Positions 1 through 9,390 are shown, counted from the first letter of the stretch. The stretch is DNA of 64,000 nucleotides from CAVQMC01 sp963713505 (GCA_963713505.1 CAVQMC010000021.1:186001-250000); one strand, 5' to 3'. Notes: generated by a model from the sequence alone, not told the origin. Made by a program: numbers and translations.

Positions 1-557
1 TTGCTGCCACTGATAATGGACCATTTAGGACAAATTTCGGATCATATAATACCTGGATTCTTCCCACATCCATTGTTGACAATACAACAAAAATTGAATT
101 AACAACCAAAATATTTTATTCAGCAGGTTCTAGTAATAATTATGTCTGGATTGGATCAAATGACGGACTTGCAAGAATTAACGAGAGTTCCGGAAATACT
201 TGGCAGGGAATTTGGAAAGTATTTTTTGCTTCACAAAAGCTAACATCAAAGTCTGAAACTCATGCTTTTCCCAATCCTTTTTCACCGAAACTTGATAGAT
301 TAAAAATAAAATATAGTACCGGCGGAAAAACTGCCAATGTAACTATTCGAATTTTTGATTTCGGAATGAACTATGTCAGAACTATAATTCAAAATGCTCA
401 ACGCGGTTCTACATATCATGAAATAGATGCAAAAGGAACCGATACGAATGGTGTTATTGATTTTTGGGATGGAAAAGATGATAGCGGTAAAGTTGTTCCA
501 AATGGTGTTTATTTTTATAGAATCGATGTAGATTCGCAGGATCCTAGTTTTCGGTAA
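1..557 (+). CDS. 3' end of a propeller-type T9SS-sorted surface protein (5' truncated)
   Basis: The reading frame is open from base 3, so the gene begins outside the window. The visible part has a WIGSNDGLARI segment, like a two-component-regulator propeller blade, followed by a linker, AFPNPFSPK and a FlgD-like Ig fold ending in NGVYFYRIDV. That is the usual C-terminal sorting region of T9SS cargo. The blade plus sorting domain, next to two PorV/PorQ-like genes, recalls PorZ, but too little is left to decide. The annotated stop follows SQDPSF; dropping one base near 551 gives a more typical ending, GKILVLQ, with a stop at 574-576 just before the next gene, so a frameshift is likely here. Confidence 0.75.
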   Translation, partial: AATDNGPFRTNFGSYNTWILPTSIVDNTTKIELTTKIFYSAGSSNNYVWIGSNDGLARINESSGNTWQGIWKVFFASQKLTSKSETHAFPNPFSPKLDRLKIKYSTGGKTANVTIRIFDFGMNYVRTIIQNAQRGSTYHEIDAKGTDTNGVIDFWDGKDDSGKVVPNGVYFYRIDVDSQDPSFR

Positions 558-584
558 AATTTTAGTCTTACAATAGAGGTAGAT

Positions 585-1576
585 TTGAAAAAGTTTTTCA
601 TATTATTCACTATTATATTTTCTACTTGTTTAATATTTGCTCAACCTAAGTTTACAGAAATAAACAGTATGCCAGGTGCTTTCAGCCGATTGGGATTTGG
701 TGCAAGAGGAATGGGAATGGGTAATGCGATGTCGGCTGTAATTAATGGCAACCTAGTATCTTATTACAATCCTGCGCTTTCTGTTTTTCAATCAAGCAAC
801 TCTTTTCAAACTTCTTATTCCTTTTTATCATTAGATAGATCATTAAACTTTTTAAGTTTTACAAGGAATTTTAAATTCAAATCTCTAAAACATAAAAGAA
901 ATTATGCAAGTGCCGGTGTAAGCGCTGGAATTATTAATTCTGGTGTTGGTAATATTGACGAATACGACAATAACGATATAAAATTAGGCAGTTTCTCAAC
1001 TTCTGAAAATCAATTTTTTATCGGACTTGCAAATAGATTTTCGGAAAAATTTGCAATAGGTATTGAAGTAAAATTCTATTATTACAAATTATATCAAGAT
1101 ATCAAAGCAAACGGAATCGGCTTTGATCTTGGCGGTATTTACATGATAAATGATGAATGGACAATGTCAGCTGTTATTTCAGATCTGAACAGCTAAATAT
1201 AAATGGGATTCAACTCCAATTTATAATCAAGATGGAATGCAGACTGAAGATAAATTTCCTAACTTGAGAAAAATAGGACTGAGTTATAGAAATAAAGATT
1301 TAAATTTATTAACTGCAATTGAATTTGAAAATAGTAATGCAGGAACAAATATAATTCGACTTGGTGTTAGAATATAATGCAATAGAAAATCTTTATTTAA
1401 GAGGAGGGATTGATCAGTTCAATTTAAGTAATACTGATTCTCCTGCAAGACCATCTTTAGGCTTTTCTTATGCTAAATCTTTTGATGGTATTATGATCGG
1501 TGTAGATTATGCATTTGTTATTGAACAATATTCTCCGCAGGATAGACACATTGTGGGAATTAATATAAATTTCTAA
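585..1576 (+). CDS. PorV/PorQ-family outer-membrane barrel, first copy (frame interrupted)
   Basis: It starts at TTG 585 behind an AGAGGTAG Shine-Dalgarno. A signal peptide (MKKFFILF... ending near IFAQ, residue 20) is followed by the family's N-terminal signature RLGFGARGMGMGNA and a YYNPALS motif, then alternating beta-barrel-like strands to the C-terminal GININF. Such proteins are outer-membrane beta-barrels; PorV shuttles T9SS cargo to the PorU attachment complex. The frame breaks near 1192 and again near 1369; the pieces rejoin by single-base shifts without loss of homology (NS/KYKWDSTPIYNQDG, then LGV/EYNAIENLYLRGG). I therefore annotate one gene of about 330 residues. It is tandem with a paralogue that has an almost identical signal peptide. 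Confidence 0.8.
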
Positions 1577-1608
1577 CTTAGTATTGATTTAAAAACAATT
1601 TTTTATTT

Positions 1609-2508
1609 ATGAAGAAATTTTTCATTTTATTTTTAATAAGCGTAACATCAGTTTTTGCTCAATCCGCCGGCAACAGCGGTTTATCTTTTCTAAAGATTGG
1701 ATTTGGTGCAAGAAATATTGCAATGGGCGATGTTGGAACAACAGTTTCTAACGATGTGAGTTCATTATTTTATAATCCTGCAAGATTAGCCGGAAATACT
1801 GGTAATGAAATTTTGCTGATGCATAACCAATGGATCCAGGATGTTAGAAGCGAACTTTTAGGTGCAAAAACAAATTTATTCGGTCTTCCTTTTGCTTTAG
1901 GATTAAATGTAACAAATATTGGGAATATTGAAGTAAGAACGAAACCCGGCGATCCTTTAACAACTTTTGATGCAAATTATTTTTTCGGTAGTTTATCAAC
2001 CGGATTTCTTTATTTCTGATGATATTTCATTCGGATTATCTGCAAAATATTTATATGAAGGAATTTTTGTCGATGAATCAACAGGCTGGGGTTTCGATTT
2101 CGGTTTAAATTATAGTACTTCTATAAAAGGTTTATCCGCTTCAGCAGTTGTTAAAAATCTTGGTTCAATGAATAAGTTGAAGAGTCGAAAAAACAAAACT
2201 TCCCACAGAAATTAGATTTGGACCTGCTTATAAGTTTTCTATACCGGACTCAAAATTTGATTTTACTACCGCATGTGGAATTTCAAAAATATACGGCAAC
2301 AAATGATACTCATTTTGATGTCGGTGCAGAGATTGTCTATGATAAATTATTTGCATTAAGAGGCGGCTATCAATCAGGTTATATTGCAAAAAATTTTTCT
2401 GGCGGAATAGGAATTATGTGGGGCAATTTTAATTTTGATTATGCATTTTCTCCGTTTTCATATGATTTAGGTTCCGGTCACTCAATATCTTTGAGTTTTA
2501 AATTTTAA
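1609..2508 (+). CDS. PorV/PorQ-family outer-membrane barrel, second copy (frame interrupted)
   Basis: Starting at ATG 1609 it has a signal peptide (MKKFFILFLISVTSVFAQ), then LKIGFGARNIAMGDVGTT and SSLFYNPARLA, the PorV/PorQ (UPF0164-like) signature. The C-terminus ends HSISLSFKF, an aromatic-terminated barrel strand typical of outer-membrane proteins. The frame breaks near 2000 (YFFGSLSTG/FFISDDISFG) and near 2190 (MNKLK/K...PTEIRFGPAYKF), each repaired by one base. The full product is about 300 residues. It lies 32 bp after its paralogue, so the two are probably co-transcribed with the T9SS-sorted protein upstream. Which of PorV or PorQ it corresponds to cannot be told from the sequence alone. 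Confidence 0.82.
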
Positions 2509-2521
2509 TATTTAATTCAGG

Positions 2522-2535
2522 GATCATTTATGATC
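2522..2535. repeat. perfect 14-bp palindrome in the 2.5-kb intergenic gap
   Basis: GATCAT-TT-ATGATC lies between the second barrel gene and the first membrane glycosyltransferase, 13 bp before the ATG at 2548. The two-base centre is too small for a stable hairpin loop, so a dimeric DNA-binding site is more likely than a terminator. No experimental or family evidence supports a function. Confidence 0.3.
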
Positions 2536-2547
2536 TCAAATTTATAA

Positions 2548-3867
2548 ATGTATAAAGCTTTAAATTATCTAAAGCAAAATTTATCCCTCCTATTAATAAT
2601 TTACTTAATCGTTCAGCTTATTTATATTATTTTTTTTCGTGTAAGTTTTCATTCAGATTCTCTTTACTATTACAAACTTGCTGAAGACTGCCTAAAAGCT
2701 AATTCATTTTATCCGGCTCCCCATCATTTGTATGAAGATTATATAATTGCACCTCTGTATATAAATTTGCTTGTGGTTGTTTTAAATATTTACAATTCAA
2801 CTTTTTCAATCAGTCTAATTAATATAATACTTAATTTTCTTCAATTATTTTTTCTTTATAAAATAACAGTTAAAATTTTTAATGAAGATACCGCAAAACT
2901 TACAACGGTTATTTATATTTTTTATCTAAACACACTGGGTTTGGTTCTTCTTAATTATACTGAATTATTTTTCGGAATATTAATTTTTGCAAGCATATAT
3001 TTTTATTTTCATGAAAAACCAATTTACTTTCTAATTTCAGGTTTAGCTGCTGGAGCTTCAATTGGTGTTCGTCCAATAGGATGGGCGCTAATAGCAGCTT
3101 ATTTAATAATTTATTTATATGAATTCTTCAAAAAAAGAAAATCACACAAAAAGATTGTTTTGATTATTTCCGGTACATTAACATTTATTTTGATGTTTGG
3201 ATTTTTTAATCAGCTTAACTTTGGCAAATTTATTTATACTTCCACAACCGGCCCTGTTAATCTTTTAATAGGTGCAAATGATAATACCACCGGAGCATTC
3301 AATGCAAGAGTTTTTGAAAAAGGGAATTCCGGTTATTTGGAAAACCCTCAATCAATGACATACATTGAAAAGGATAAATATTGGAATGAACAAGCATTAA
3401 AATGGATTGAGGATAATCCGGTTAAATGGATTTCATTAATTTCCATAAAGTTTGGCTATATTTTTTTGTGGGATGATATTTCTATTTCAGCATTATTTAA
3501 TCTTCAGCAGTGGGATTTATTCCATATTGTTAAATCTATATTAAATGAAAAATCATTAAGTGCTTTATTTAAAGATAACTCTACTTTCGTTATTTCTCTC
3601 TATTTGATTATTCAAATATTAAATTATTTTTATTATATATTTATTTTATTGTTTACTTTTTTAGGATTAAGAATTTTATATAAAAAAAAGCTGTTTAATA
3701 CTGAAAATATTTTACTTCTTTTGTTTTGTATAATTGGAATTTTAATAACAGTTGTTGTTTATGGAATTCCAAGATATAAATATCCTTTTGTTATAAGTTT
3801 TTTACCGTTTGCATCGTTGTTTATTAAATCTTTAATGGATAGAAAACCGGGAAAGCAATTTGAATAA
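2548..3867 (+). CDS. GT-C fold membrane glycosyltransferase (GT39/ArnT-like)
   Basis: A 439-residue integral membrane protein with a TM helix at residues 13-31 followed by the first periplasmic loop SFHSDSLYYYKLAEDCL. The acidic residue in that loop is where PMT/ArnT-type GT-C enzymes keep their catalytic Asp. Eight or more further hydrophobic helices follow, plus a C-terminal periplasmic portion. Members transfer sugars from polyprenyl-phosphate donors to lipid, protein or glycan acceptors. The stop overlaps the start of the next GT-C gene, so the two are translationally coupled. The acceptor cannot be inferred. Confidence 0.7.
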   Translation: MYKALNYLKQNLSLLLIIYLIVQLIYIIFFRVSFHSDSLYYYKLAEDCLKANSFYPAPHHLYEDYIIAPLYINLLVVVLNIYNSTFSISLINIILNFLQLFFLYKITVKIFNEDTAKLTTVIYIFYLNTLGLVLLNYTELFFGILIFASIYFYFHEKPIYFLISGLAAGASIGVRPIGWALIAAYLIIYLYEFFKKRKSHKKIVLIISGTLTFILMFGFFNQLNFGKFIYTSTTGPVNLLIGANDNTTGAFNARVFEKGNSGYLENPQSMTYIEKDKYWNEQALKWIEDNPVKWISLISIKFGYIFLWDDISISALFNLQQWDLFHIVKSILNEKSLSALFKDNSTFVISLYLIIQILNYFYYIFILLFTFLGLRILYKKKLFNTENILLLLFCIIGILITVVVYGIPRYKYPFVISFLPFASLFIKSLMDRKPGKQFE

Positions 3868-5314
3868 TAAATTAACTTTATTAATAATTTTTATTATTGC
3901 TGTCCTGATGAGAATTTATTTTCAAGTCGGGCATGTTTTTTCGGACGATGCTTATTATTCTTACTTAGCTTATACAATTTATAAAGGAAATTTCCCGGGG
4001 AATTATCTAGGATATCCGGTTTTTCTTCTTAGAGTTGGTCAAACTGCTTTAATGTCTTATTCTTTTGTTCTATTCGGAACTAATATAACTGCAACTATAA
4101 TTTTTCCTTTTGTAATTTCCTGCTTTAATATTTTATTGACTTATTCTTTAACAAAATTAATTACCAGAAAAGAAACTACTGCAATTATTGCTTCTGTTTT
4201 AATGGCTTTTTTCCCAACCGATGTAATCTTTGCAACAATTGCTTTTCCGGATTTGATAAATGCTTTCTTAATAAATCTTGGTATTTATTTTTTATGGAAA
4301 GCATATCTTAAACATAATTTCCGATTTTCATTATTTGCAGGAATATTTTTCTTATTATCATGCCAGTTTAAAGAGAATATCTATTACTATTTTATTCTTT
4401 TATTTATCCTTTTGTATTATATAATTAAAACTAAAAAAGGATTAGGACTTTATATATTAGTTCCTTTAGTTTTAATTGTTTTAAATTTTATAATTGAAGG
4501 TTTTATTTATTACTTATCGAATGGTAACTTTCTGTACAGACTTGATATAACGTCTAAAAATTATATTTACAGTTATTATGATTTTTTCCCCTATACTGCT
4601 CAAAAATATTTGGAGTTCGAAGGCGGATTTTGGAGAGCATTATTTTATCAGATATTTTATATAAATATTAAGGCAATATTTCTTAGAAGATTTTATTTAT
4701 TTCTTCCCGTCGCTGCAGTTTTTCAGTCTGTTAGAAATATACTTAACAAAAAATATCATCTGCTTACTTTTTGGTTTTTAGGTCTTGCTGTTTTGATGAT
4801 CGGTTTTACGACTTCATTTACGGCATATAAACCTTTGGATTTACACCGGAACTGGTATATTTATCCTTTGATTATGCCGGCGATTATTTTATCGGCATAT
4901 TTTATTAATTCACTAAAAGGATTTTTAAGAGGATTTTTACTTTTTGTTTATATTGTTTTTAGTTTTGTAATGTGCAATGAATATCAAATTTATTTTAATG
5001 AAAATAGTTCAAGCAAGTTCGTTAATTTTATAAGAAATAATAAAGAAAAGACTATATTTACGGATCATTTTACAAAATACAGTATTGATTTAATAAGAGA
5101 TTATAAAAATCCAAATAAAACTAAACGAATTTTAGGCTCAGATTTCGATTGGTCAACAGTAAAAAAGAATGATTGGGTTGTTTTCGATAAAAAACATATT
5201 GATGAATTGAAGCTTCAGAGGTATAAATTTCCTAATTTTACTATTCTAAATTCGGATTATTTTAAAGAAGTATCCGAAATTGGAGAGTTTAAAACTTTTG
5301 AAAAAATAAATTAG
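3860..5314 (+). CDS. second GT-C fold membrane glycosyltransferase
   Basis: It starts at TTG 3860, overlapping the preceding gene by 8 bp. The 484-residue product opens with a TM helix and then HVFSDDAYYSYLAYTIY, where the Asp pair sits in the first periplasmic loop as in GT39/GT83-type enzymes. It has about ten TM helices and a hydrophilic C-terminal tail from about residue 390. It resembles its upstream neighbour in topology but not closely in sequence, so the pair may be a functional duo rather than a recent duplication. The role is assigned from fold-type features only. Confidence 0.68.
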   Translation: MNNKLTLLIIFIIAVLMRIYFQVGHVFSDDAYYSYLAYTIYKGNFPGNYLGYPVFLLRVGQTALMSYSFVLFGTNITATIIFPFVISCFNILLTYSLTKLITRKETTAIIASVLMAFFPTDVIFATIAFPDLINAFLINLGIYFLWKAYLKHNFRFSLFAGIFFLLSCQFKENIYYYFILLFILLYYIIKTKKGLGLYILVPLVLIVLNFIIEGFIYYLSNGNFLYRLDITSKNYIYSYYDFFPYTAQKYLEFEGGFWRALFYQIFYINIKAIFLRRFYLFLPVAAVFQSVRNILNKKYHLLTFWFLGLAVLMIGFTTSFTAYKPLDLHRNWYIYPLIMPAIILSAYFINSLKGFLRGFLLFVYIVFSFVMCNEYQIYFNENSSSKFVNFIRNNKEKTIFTDHFTKYSIDLIRDYKNPNKTKRILGSDFDWSTVKKNDWVVFDKKHIDELKLQRYKFPNFTILNSDYFKEVSEIGEFKTFEKIN

Positions 5315-5347
5315 TTAAAAAATTAAAATTCCATTAACGGAAACAGA

Positions 5348-6310
5348 ATGAAAATTATTGAATATACAGAAGAGTGGAAAGAAAAATGGGATGAGTTTGT
5401 ACTCGAATCCAATAACGGAACCATTTTTCACATGCAGAAATTTTTTGATTATCATAAAAAAGGAAAGTTTAGTTTTAATCATTTAATCTTTTTGGAAAAT
5501 GATCAGATAAAAGCTGTGCTTCCCGGACAAATAATTAATGGATTGTTCGAATCTCCGATCGGTGCAAGTTACGGTTCAATAGTTACTAAAGATGTTAAAT
5601 TTTCGGAAGCAATGGAAATAATTTCTACGCTTCAGGAATTTTCAAGGCAAAATAATATAAATGAATTAATGCTAACTTCGGCTCCGATGATTTATGAAAA
5701 ACATATGAACCAGAATTTGGATTTTGCAATGCTCTGGCAGGATTTCCGCTATAGTCTGCATTACATTTCCAGTGCGATAAAATTGGATAAAAATGAAGAT
5801 ATAATTTCTCGTTTTCAAGCAACTGTTAGAAGAAATGTAAGAAAGACTTTAAAAGATCCTGATGTGAGAGTTGAGATTAACGAAAGATACGATCAATTCT
5901 ACCCCATACTTCTTGAAAACAAAGCAAGACACGATGTAAAACCGACTCACAGTTATGAAGATTTGTTAAAATTAAGAGATTTATTTCCCGAGAATTTAAA
6001 GCTCTTTATGGTTTATTATAAAGATAAACCAATTGCCGGTTCAAGTCTTTTTATCTGCAACGAAGTTGTAACGCTATGTTTTTATAATATGCTTTTGTAT
6101 GATTATCAGCATCTAAAACCGATTCACAGAGTTATGTATGAAGTTGTAAAATGGTCAACGGAAAACGGTTATCAATATGTAGATATCGGAGTTTCGCAGG
6201 ATACAAAAGCAGATAATCCTATGACACCAAGTATGAGCTTAATCGATTTTAAAGAAAAGTTCGATGCAAAAACAATAATGCGGAATACTCTTTATAAAAA
6301 ACTCACTTAG
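5348..6310 (+). CDS. FemAB/GNAT-like acyltransferase
   Basis: A 320-residue soluble protein beginning MKIIEYTEEWKEKWDEFV, with the pattern of FemAB-like or Acetyltransf_6 proteins: an N-terminal half-domain (NGTIFHMQKFFDYH), a central RRNVRKTLK segment, and a C-terminal GNAT half containing KDKPIAGSSLFI and YVDIGVSQD. Relatives transfer amino acids or acyl groups to peptidoglycan or to sugars in surface-glycan loci. Placement between glycosyltransferases supports a sugar N-acylation role, but the acceptor is unknown. It lies 33 bp after the GT-C pair and 15 bp before the GT4 gene. Confidence 0.7.
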   Translation: MKIIEYTEEWKEKWDEFVLESNNGTIFHMQKFFDYHKKGKFSFNHLIFLENDQIKAVLPGQIINGLFESPIGASYGSIVTKDVKFSEAMEIISTLQEFSRQNNINELMLTSAPMIYEKHMNQNLDFAMLWQDFRYSLHYISSAIKLDKNEDIISRFQATVRRNVRKTLKDPDVRVEINERYDQFYPILLENKARHDVKPTHSYEDLLKLRDLFPENLKLFMVYYKDKPIAGSSLFICNEVVTLCFYNMLLYDYQHLKPIHRVMYEVVKWSTENGYQYVDIGVSQDTKADNPMTPSMSLIDFKEKFDAKTIMRNTLYKKLT

Positions 6311-6325
6311 TTGTAAATTTTGTTT

Positions 6326-7450
6326 ATGAATAAAGAACCGTCAGTTTTTATAACTTTCTTAGGAAATATTAATTACGATTCGCGTTCGTTAAATTTATAC
6401 AATTCATTCAAACAGAAAAATCATCAAGTCCGTTTTGTAGGATTTGACTGGCTCACCGAAAATTTCAAAACTGTAAAAGGCGAAATTACAGTTTTCAAAT
6501 TAACCAAAGGCACGGTTTCTCTTTTTTATTATTTTAGATTTTCTTGGCTTCTTATTAATTCGCTTCGTAAAAATAAATATGATATTTGCTTTGCCGAAGA
6601 TATTTATACTTTGCCGTTTGTCTGCATAATTGCAAAAAGAAAAAACGCTAAAGTCTTTTATGATTCTCGTGAATTATTTGGACATCTAGCGGGACTAAGA
6701 AATAAAAAAGGGGTGCAGTCAATTTTAAGGTATATTGAAAGAAAATATATAAACAAAGCAGATTGTGTTATTACAACAGGACAAATGGATTCCGATTTTC
6801 TTATAAAAGAATATAAGATTAAAAATGCATTTGTGCTGAGAAATCTTCCATTTTATAATAAAAGCAAAAATCCAATTGATTTAAGAAAACAATTAAATAT
6901 TTCGTCAAATAAATTTCTGCTTTTATATCAAGGAGTTGTTTTACACGGAAGAGGATTAAGATTTATTTTTGATGTAATGAAGGATGTAGTTGATTATGAA
7001 TTAATTGTAATCGGCGGCGGAGAAAATCTTAACGATTATAAAAAATCAGCAGATGAAAAGAATATTTCATCAAGAGTTCATTTTATCGGGAAAGTTGATC
7101 AATCAAAATTACCGGATTATACTTCCGGTGCGGATGCAGGTCTTGCTTTAATTGAAAACATTAGCCTTAGTTATTATTATGCTTTACCAAACAAATTATT
7201 TGAATATATTATGGCCGAGATTCCGGTTTTGGCAAGCAACTTACCGCAAATGAAAGAAATAGTTGAAAAGTATAAAGTCGGAGTTTTTGTTAATCCATAT
7301 GAAAAAGAAGAAATAAAATTGAATCTGGAAAAACTTTATACGAATAAAGAATATTACAAAGAATTGAAATCGAATTGCTACTCAGCTTCAAAAACACTTA
7401 ACTGGGAAAAAGAGTTTGATGATTTTTATAATGAATACTTTACTCACTAA
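6326..7450 (+). CDS. glycosyltransferase family 4
   Basis: I chose ATG 6326 (MNKEPSVFITFLGN) over an in-frame TTG two codons earlier. The roughly 374-residue GT-B protein has an N-terminal Rossmann half and a C-terminal half beginning FLLLYQGVVLHGRGLRFI. The nucleotide-sugar site is NKLFEYIMAEIPVLASNLP, the E-x7-E-type region of GT4 enzymes. It is cytoplasmic or membrane-associated and transfers a sugar from a nucleotide-activated donor. It ends the forward part of the 2.5-7.5 kb glycan locus, converging on the methyltransferase gene. Confidence 0.82.
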   Translation: MNKEPSVFITFLGNINYDSRSLNLYNSFKQKNHQVRFVGFDWLTENFKTVKGEITVFKLTKGTVSLFYYFRFSWLLINSLRKNKYDICFAEDIYTLPFVCIIAKRKNAKVFYDSRELFGHLAGLRNKKGVQSILRYIERKYINKADCVITTGQMDSDFLIKEYKIKNAFVLRNLPFYNKSKNPIDLRKQLNISSNKFLLLYQGVVLHGRGLRFIFDVMKDVVDYELIVIGGGENLNDYKKSADEKNISSRVHFIGKVDQSKLPDYTSGADAGLALIENISLSYYYALPNKLFEYIMAEIPVLASNLPQMKEIVEKYKVGVFVNPYEKEEIKLNLEKLYTNKEYYKELKSNCYSASKTLNWEKEFDDFYNEYFTH

Positions 7451-7475
7451 ATTTTTATCCACTCATTTAAAAAAA

Positions 7476-7513
7476 CTCTGTGATCCTCTGTGCCTTCTCT
7501 GATAGCTCTGTGG
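7476..7513. repeat. short CTCTGTG direct repeat between convergent genes
   Basis: Four imperfect units of CTCTGTGnn start at 7476, 7486, 7497 (degenerate, CTCTGATAG) and 7506, so the period is about 10 bp, one helical turn. The array lies in the 92-bp gap between two convergent stops. It is much richer in C and G than the flanks. Similar CTCTGTG strings are, from memory, found dispersed between genes in some related genomes; I cannot check that here. Confidence 0.5.
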
Positions 7514-7542
7514 TAAAAAAAAGTAATAGTTATTATTTATTA

Positions 7543-8277
7543 TTAAGAAGATTTTTTCTTCAGAACAATAATTATATGAAGAGGTTTATTAAAAATCAGA
7601 TTTGCAAAATTGTCTTTAATCTTCCACAACCAAAAAGGAAAAAACTGAAGCAAAGTATAAGTTCTTAAAAATATTAATAATTTATTACCGAAAGCTTTCC
7701 ATTCAAATTTCTCCAGATCATTTCCTATATACAAACTTTTTAATTTATGCTCATCAAAAGAATGCAAATGTGCATTTACCGGAGTTTTTTGGTTGCAGTG
7801 AATACAGAGCGCGTATCTTATTTTTTCTTTATATGGAGTTGTGATTATTAATTCTCCATCCGGTTTTACAACTCTAAATAATTCCATAACAAAATTATCT
7901 GGATCAACAACATGTTCTATAATTTCCGATGCAATTACACAACCGATTGAGTTTGTATTAAAAGGAAGCTTAAAAGAATCAGCCGTAATTCCGAAATGAT
8001 TTTTACTTGAATATTTGTTTATTGCGGTATGAGGATTTTTTTTAGATATATCTAAAGAGATAACTTTTTTACCTTTCGGCAGAAATGTTTTTGCAGTCCA
8101 AGCCGCGCCGCATCCGACATCCAGAATCAAATCTGCATTTTTAGGAACTTTTGAAATTATATATTCTCTTACTCTTCTTTCATCGTGTTTTGTTGCACCT
8201 GTTCTTTCCTCAAAATAGTCGAATTCCTCGGAATCTATTTTATAATGTTCTTTATAGTTAAAATCTTGTGATTTCAT
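7543..8277 (-). CDS. class I SAM-dependent methyltransferase
   Basis: The SAM-binding motif I is LILDVGCGAAWTAKTF (residues 50-65 counted from the ATG at 8277), followed by the acidic motif II VISLDISK and the motif IV-type stretch VIASEIIEHVVDPDNF. An upstream in-frame ATG at 8352 would overlap the divergent GT9 start and adds a hydrophobic, poorly conserved stretch, so 8277 is preferred. The C-terminal part holds a possible metal site (CIHCNQKTPVNAHLH). This is a Methyltransf_11-type protein; its substrate is probably a glycan or lipid intermediate given the neighbours. Confidence 0.8.
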   Translation of the reverse strand: MKSQDFNYKEHYKIDSEEFDYFEERTGATKHDERRVREYIISKVPKNADLILDVGCGAAWTAKTFLPKGKKVISLDISKKNPHTAINKYSSKNHFGITADSFKLPFNTNSIGCVIASEIIEHVVDPDNFVMELFRVVKPDGELIITTPYKEKIRYALCIHCNQKTPVNAHLHSFDEHKLKSLYIGNDLEKFEWKAFGNKLLIFLRTYTLLQFFPFWLWKIKDNFANLIFNKPLHIIIVLKKKSS

Positions 8278-8341
8278 CAGAAAAAATTTTATTTTATATT
8301 GTATTTCTAAATTACTAAAAAGCTTTGCTAAATATAAATAT

Positions 8342-9388
8342 ATGGCCTTCAACTTTGTACAAAAAGACGAACCAAGAATTCTGATTGTCAGACCGGATAG
8401 AATCGGCGATGTTGTATTAACAACTCCGCTTCCAAGAGAAATTAAAAGAAGAAAATCAGACAGCTATATTGCAGTATTGGTTCGGCCATATACCCGCGAT
8501 GTATTCATAAATAATCCTTTTGTAGATGAAATTATTGATTATGAACCTAATTCGGAAAATGAAGAATATGAATATTCTTTCTGGGATATGGTAAAAGTAA
8601 TTAGAAGTAAAAATTTTACTCACGCTTTTATGCTTCTTCCTACGGAAAAAATAAACTGGCTTTTATTTTACAGTGGAATTAAGTACAGAATCGGTGTAGG
8701 TCATAAATTTTATCAGTTTATTTCCAACACAAAAAGTGTTTACAGAAGAAAATATAATCCCTTAAAACATGAAGCAGACTACTGCATGGATTTAGCAAGG
8801 AAATTGGGAATTGAACCAAAAACAATGGATACGGAAATTTATCTTACTGTTGAAGAAAAAGTAAAAAAAAGCGGGATAAAAAATAAAATTTGCCCGAATG
8901 AAGAAATTTTGATTGGAATTAATTCTACAAGCGGAAAATCGGCACCTAATTTAAAGTCATCCGAGTATAGAAAATTAATTGATAAATTATTGCAATTGAA
9001 AAATATAAAAGTTGCGGTTACCGATATGAATGTTCCTAAAGAACTTAAGAATATACCTAATGTTTGGTACCCAAATGTGAATAGCGCCTTGCGTGATTCT
9101 ATAATTAATTTTGCAGCACTGGATTTGTTAATTTCTTCCAGCACCGGACCAATGCACATTGCGGCGGCTTTAAAAGTAAATACATTATCGTTATTTTGCA
9201 GAGTGAAAGCTTGTTCGCCGGAACTTTGGGGGCCATTAGGCAATGAATCAAAAATATTGCTGCCGACAGAAGAATATGATAAAAAATTCTGTGAACCTGA
9301 TCCTAAAAAATGCGATTACAGCGGTCCAGGAGGAATTGATTCGAATTTAATTTTTAAAGAAACTTTGAATTTTATGAATCTCAGTTAA
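8342..9388 (+). CDS. glycosyltransferase family 9 (heptosyltransferase-like)
   Basis: The N-terminus RILIVRPDRIGDVVLTTPL is the GT9 signature and the C-terminal half carries SSSTGPMHIAAAL, the donor-binding motif of WaaC/WaaF-type enzymes. At 348 residues it is the usual length. GT9 enzymes add heptose or related sugars to the LPS core in the cytoplasm. The tail has a CEPDPKKCDYSG pair of cysteines, common in these proteins. It is divergent from the methyltransferase and is followed 2 bp later by the glycerate kinase gene. Confidence 0.85.
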   Translation: MAFNFVQKDEPRILIVRPDRIGDVVLTTPLPREIKRRKSDSYIAVLVRPYTRDVFINNPFVDEIIDYEPNSENEEYEYSFWDMVKVIRSKNFTHAFMLLPTEKINWLLFYSGIKYRIGVGHKFYQFISNTKSVYRRKYNPLKHEADYCMDLARKLGIEPKTMDTEIYLTVEEKVKKSGIKNKICPNEEILIGINSTSGKSAPNLKSSEYRKLIDKLLQLKNIKVAVTDMNVPKELKNIPNVWYPNVNSALRDSIINFAALDLLISSSTGPMHIAAALKVNTLSLFCRVKACSPELWGPLGNESKILLPTEEYDKKFCEPDPKKCDYSGPGGIDSNLIFKETLNFMNLS

Positions 9389-9390
9389 AA

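Noticed and set aside
7480..7668. Plus-strand 62-codon frame across the CTCTGTG repeat and the methyltransferase tail
   Set aside because: It overlaps the conserved 3' end of the minus-strand methyltransferase and has no protein-like pattern.
8839..9243. 134-codon minus-strand frame inside the GT9 gene
   Set aside because: It is the antisense shadow of a well-conserved GT9 gene and shows no domain of its own.
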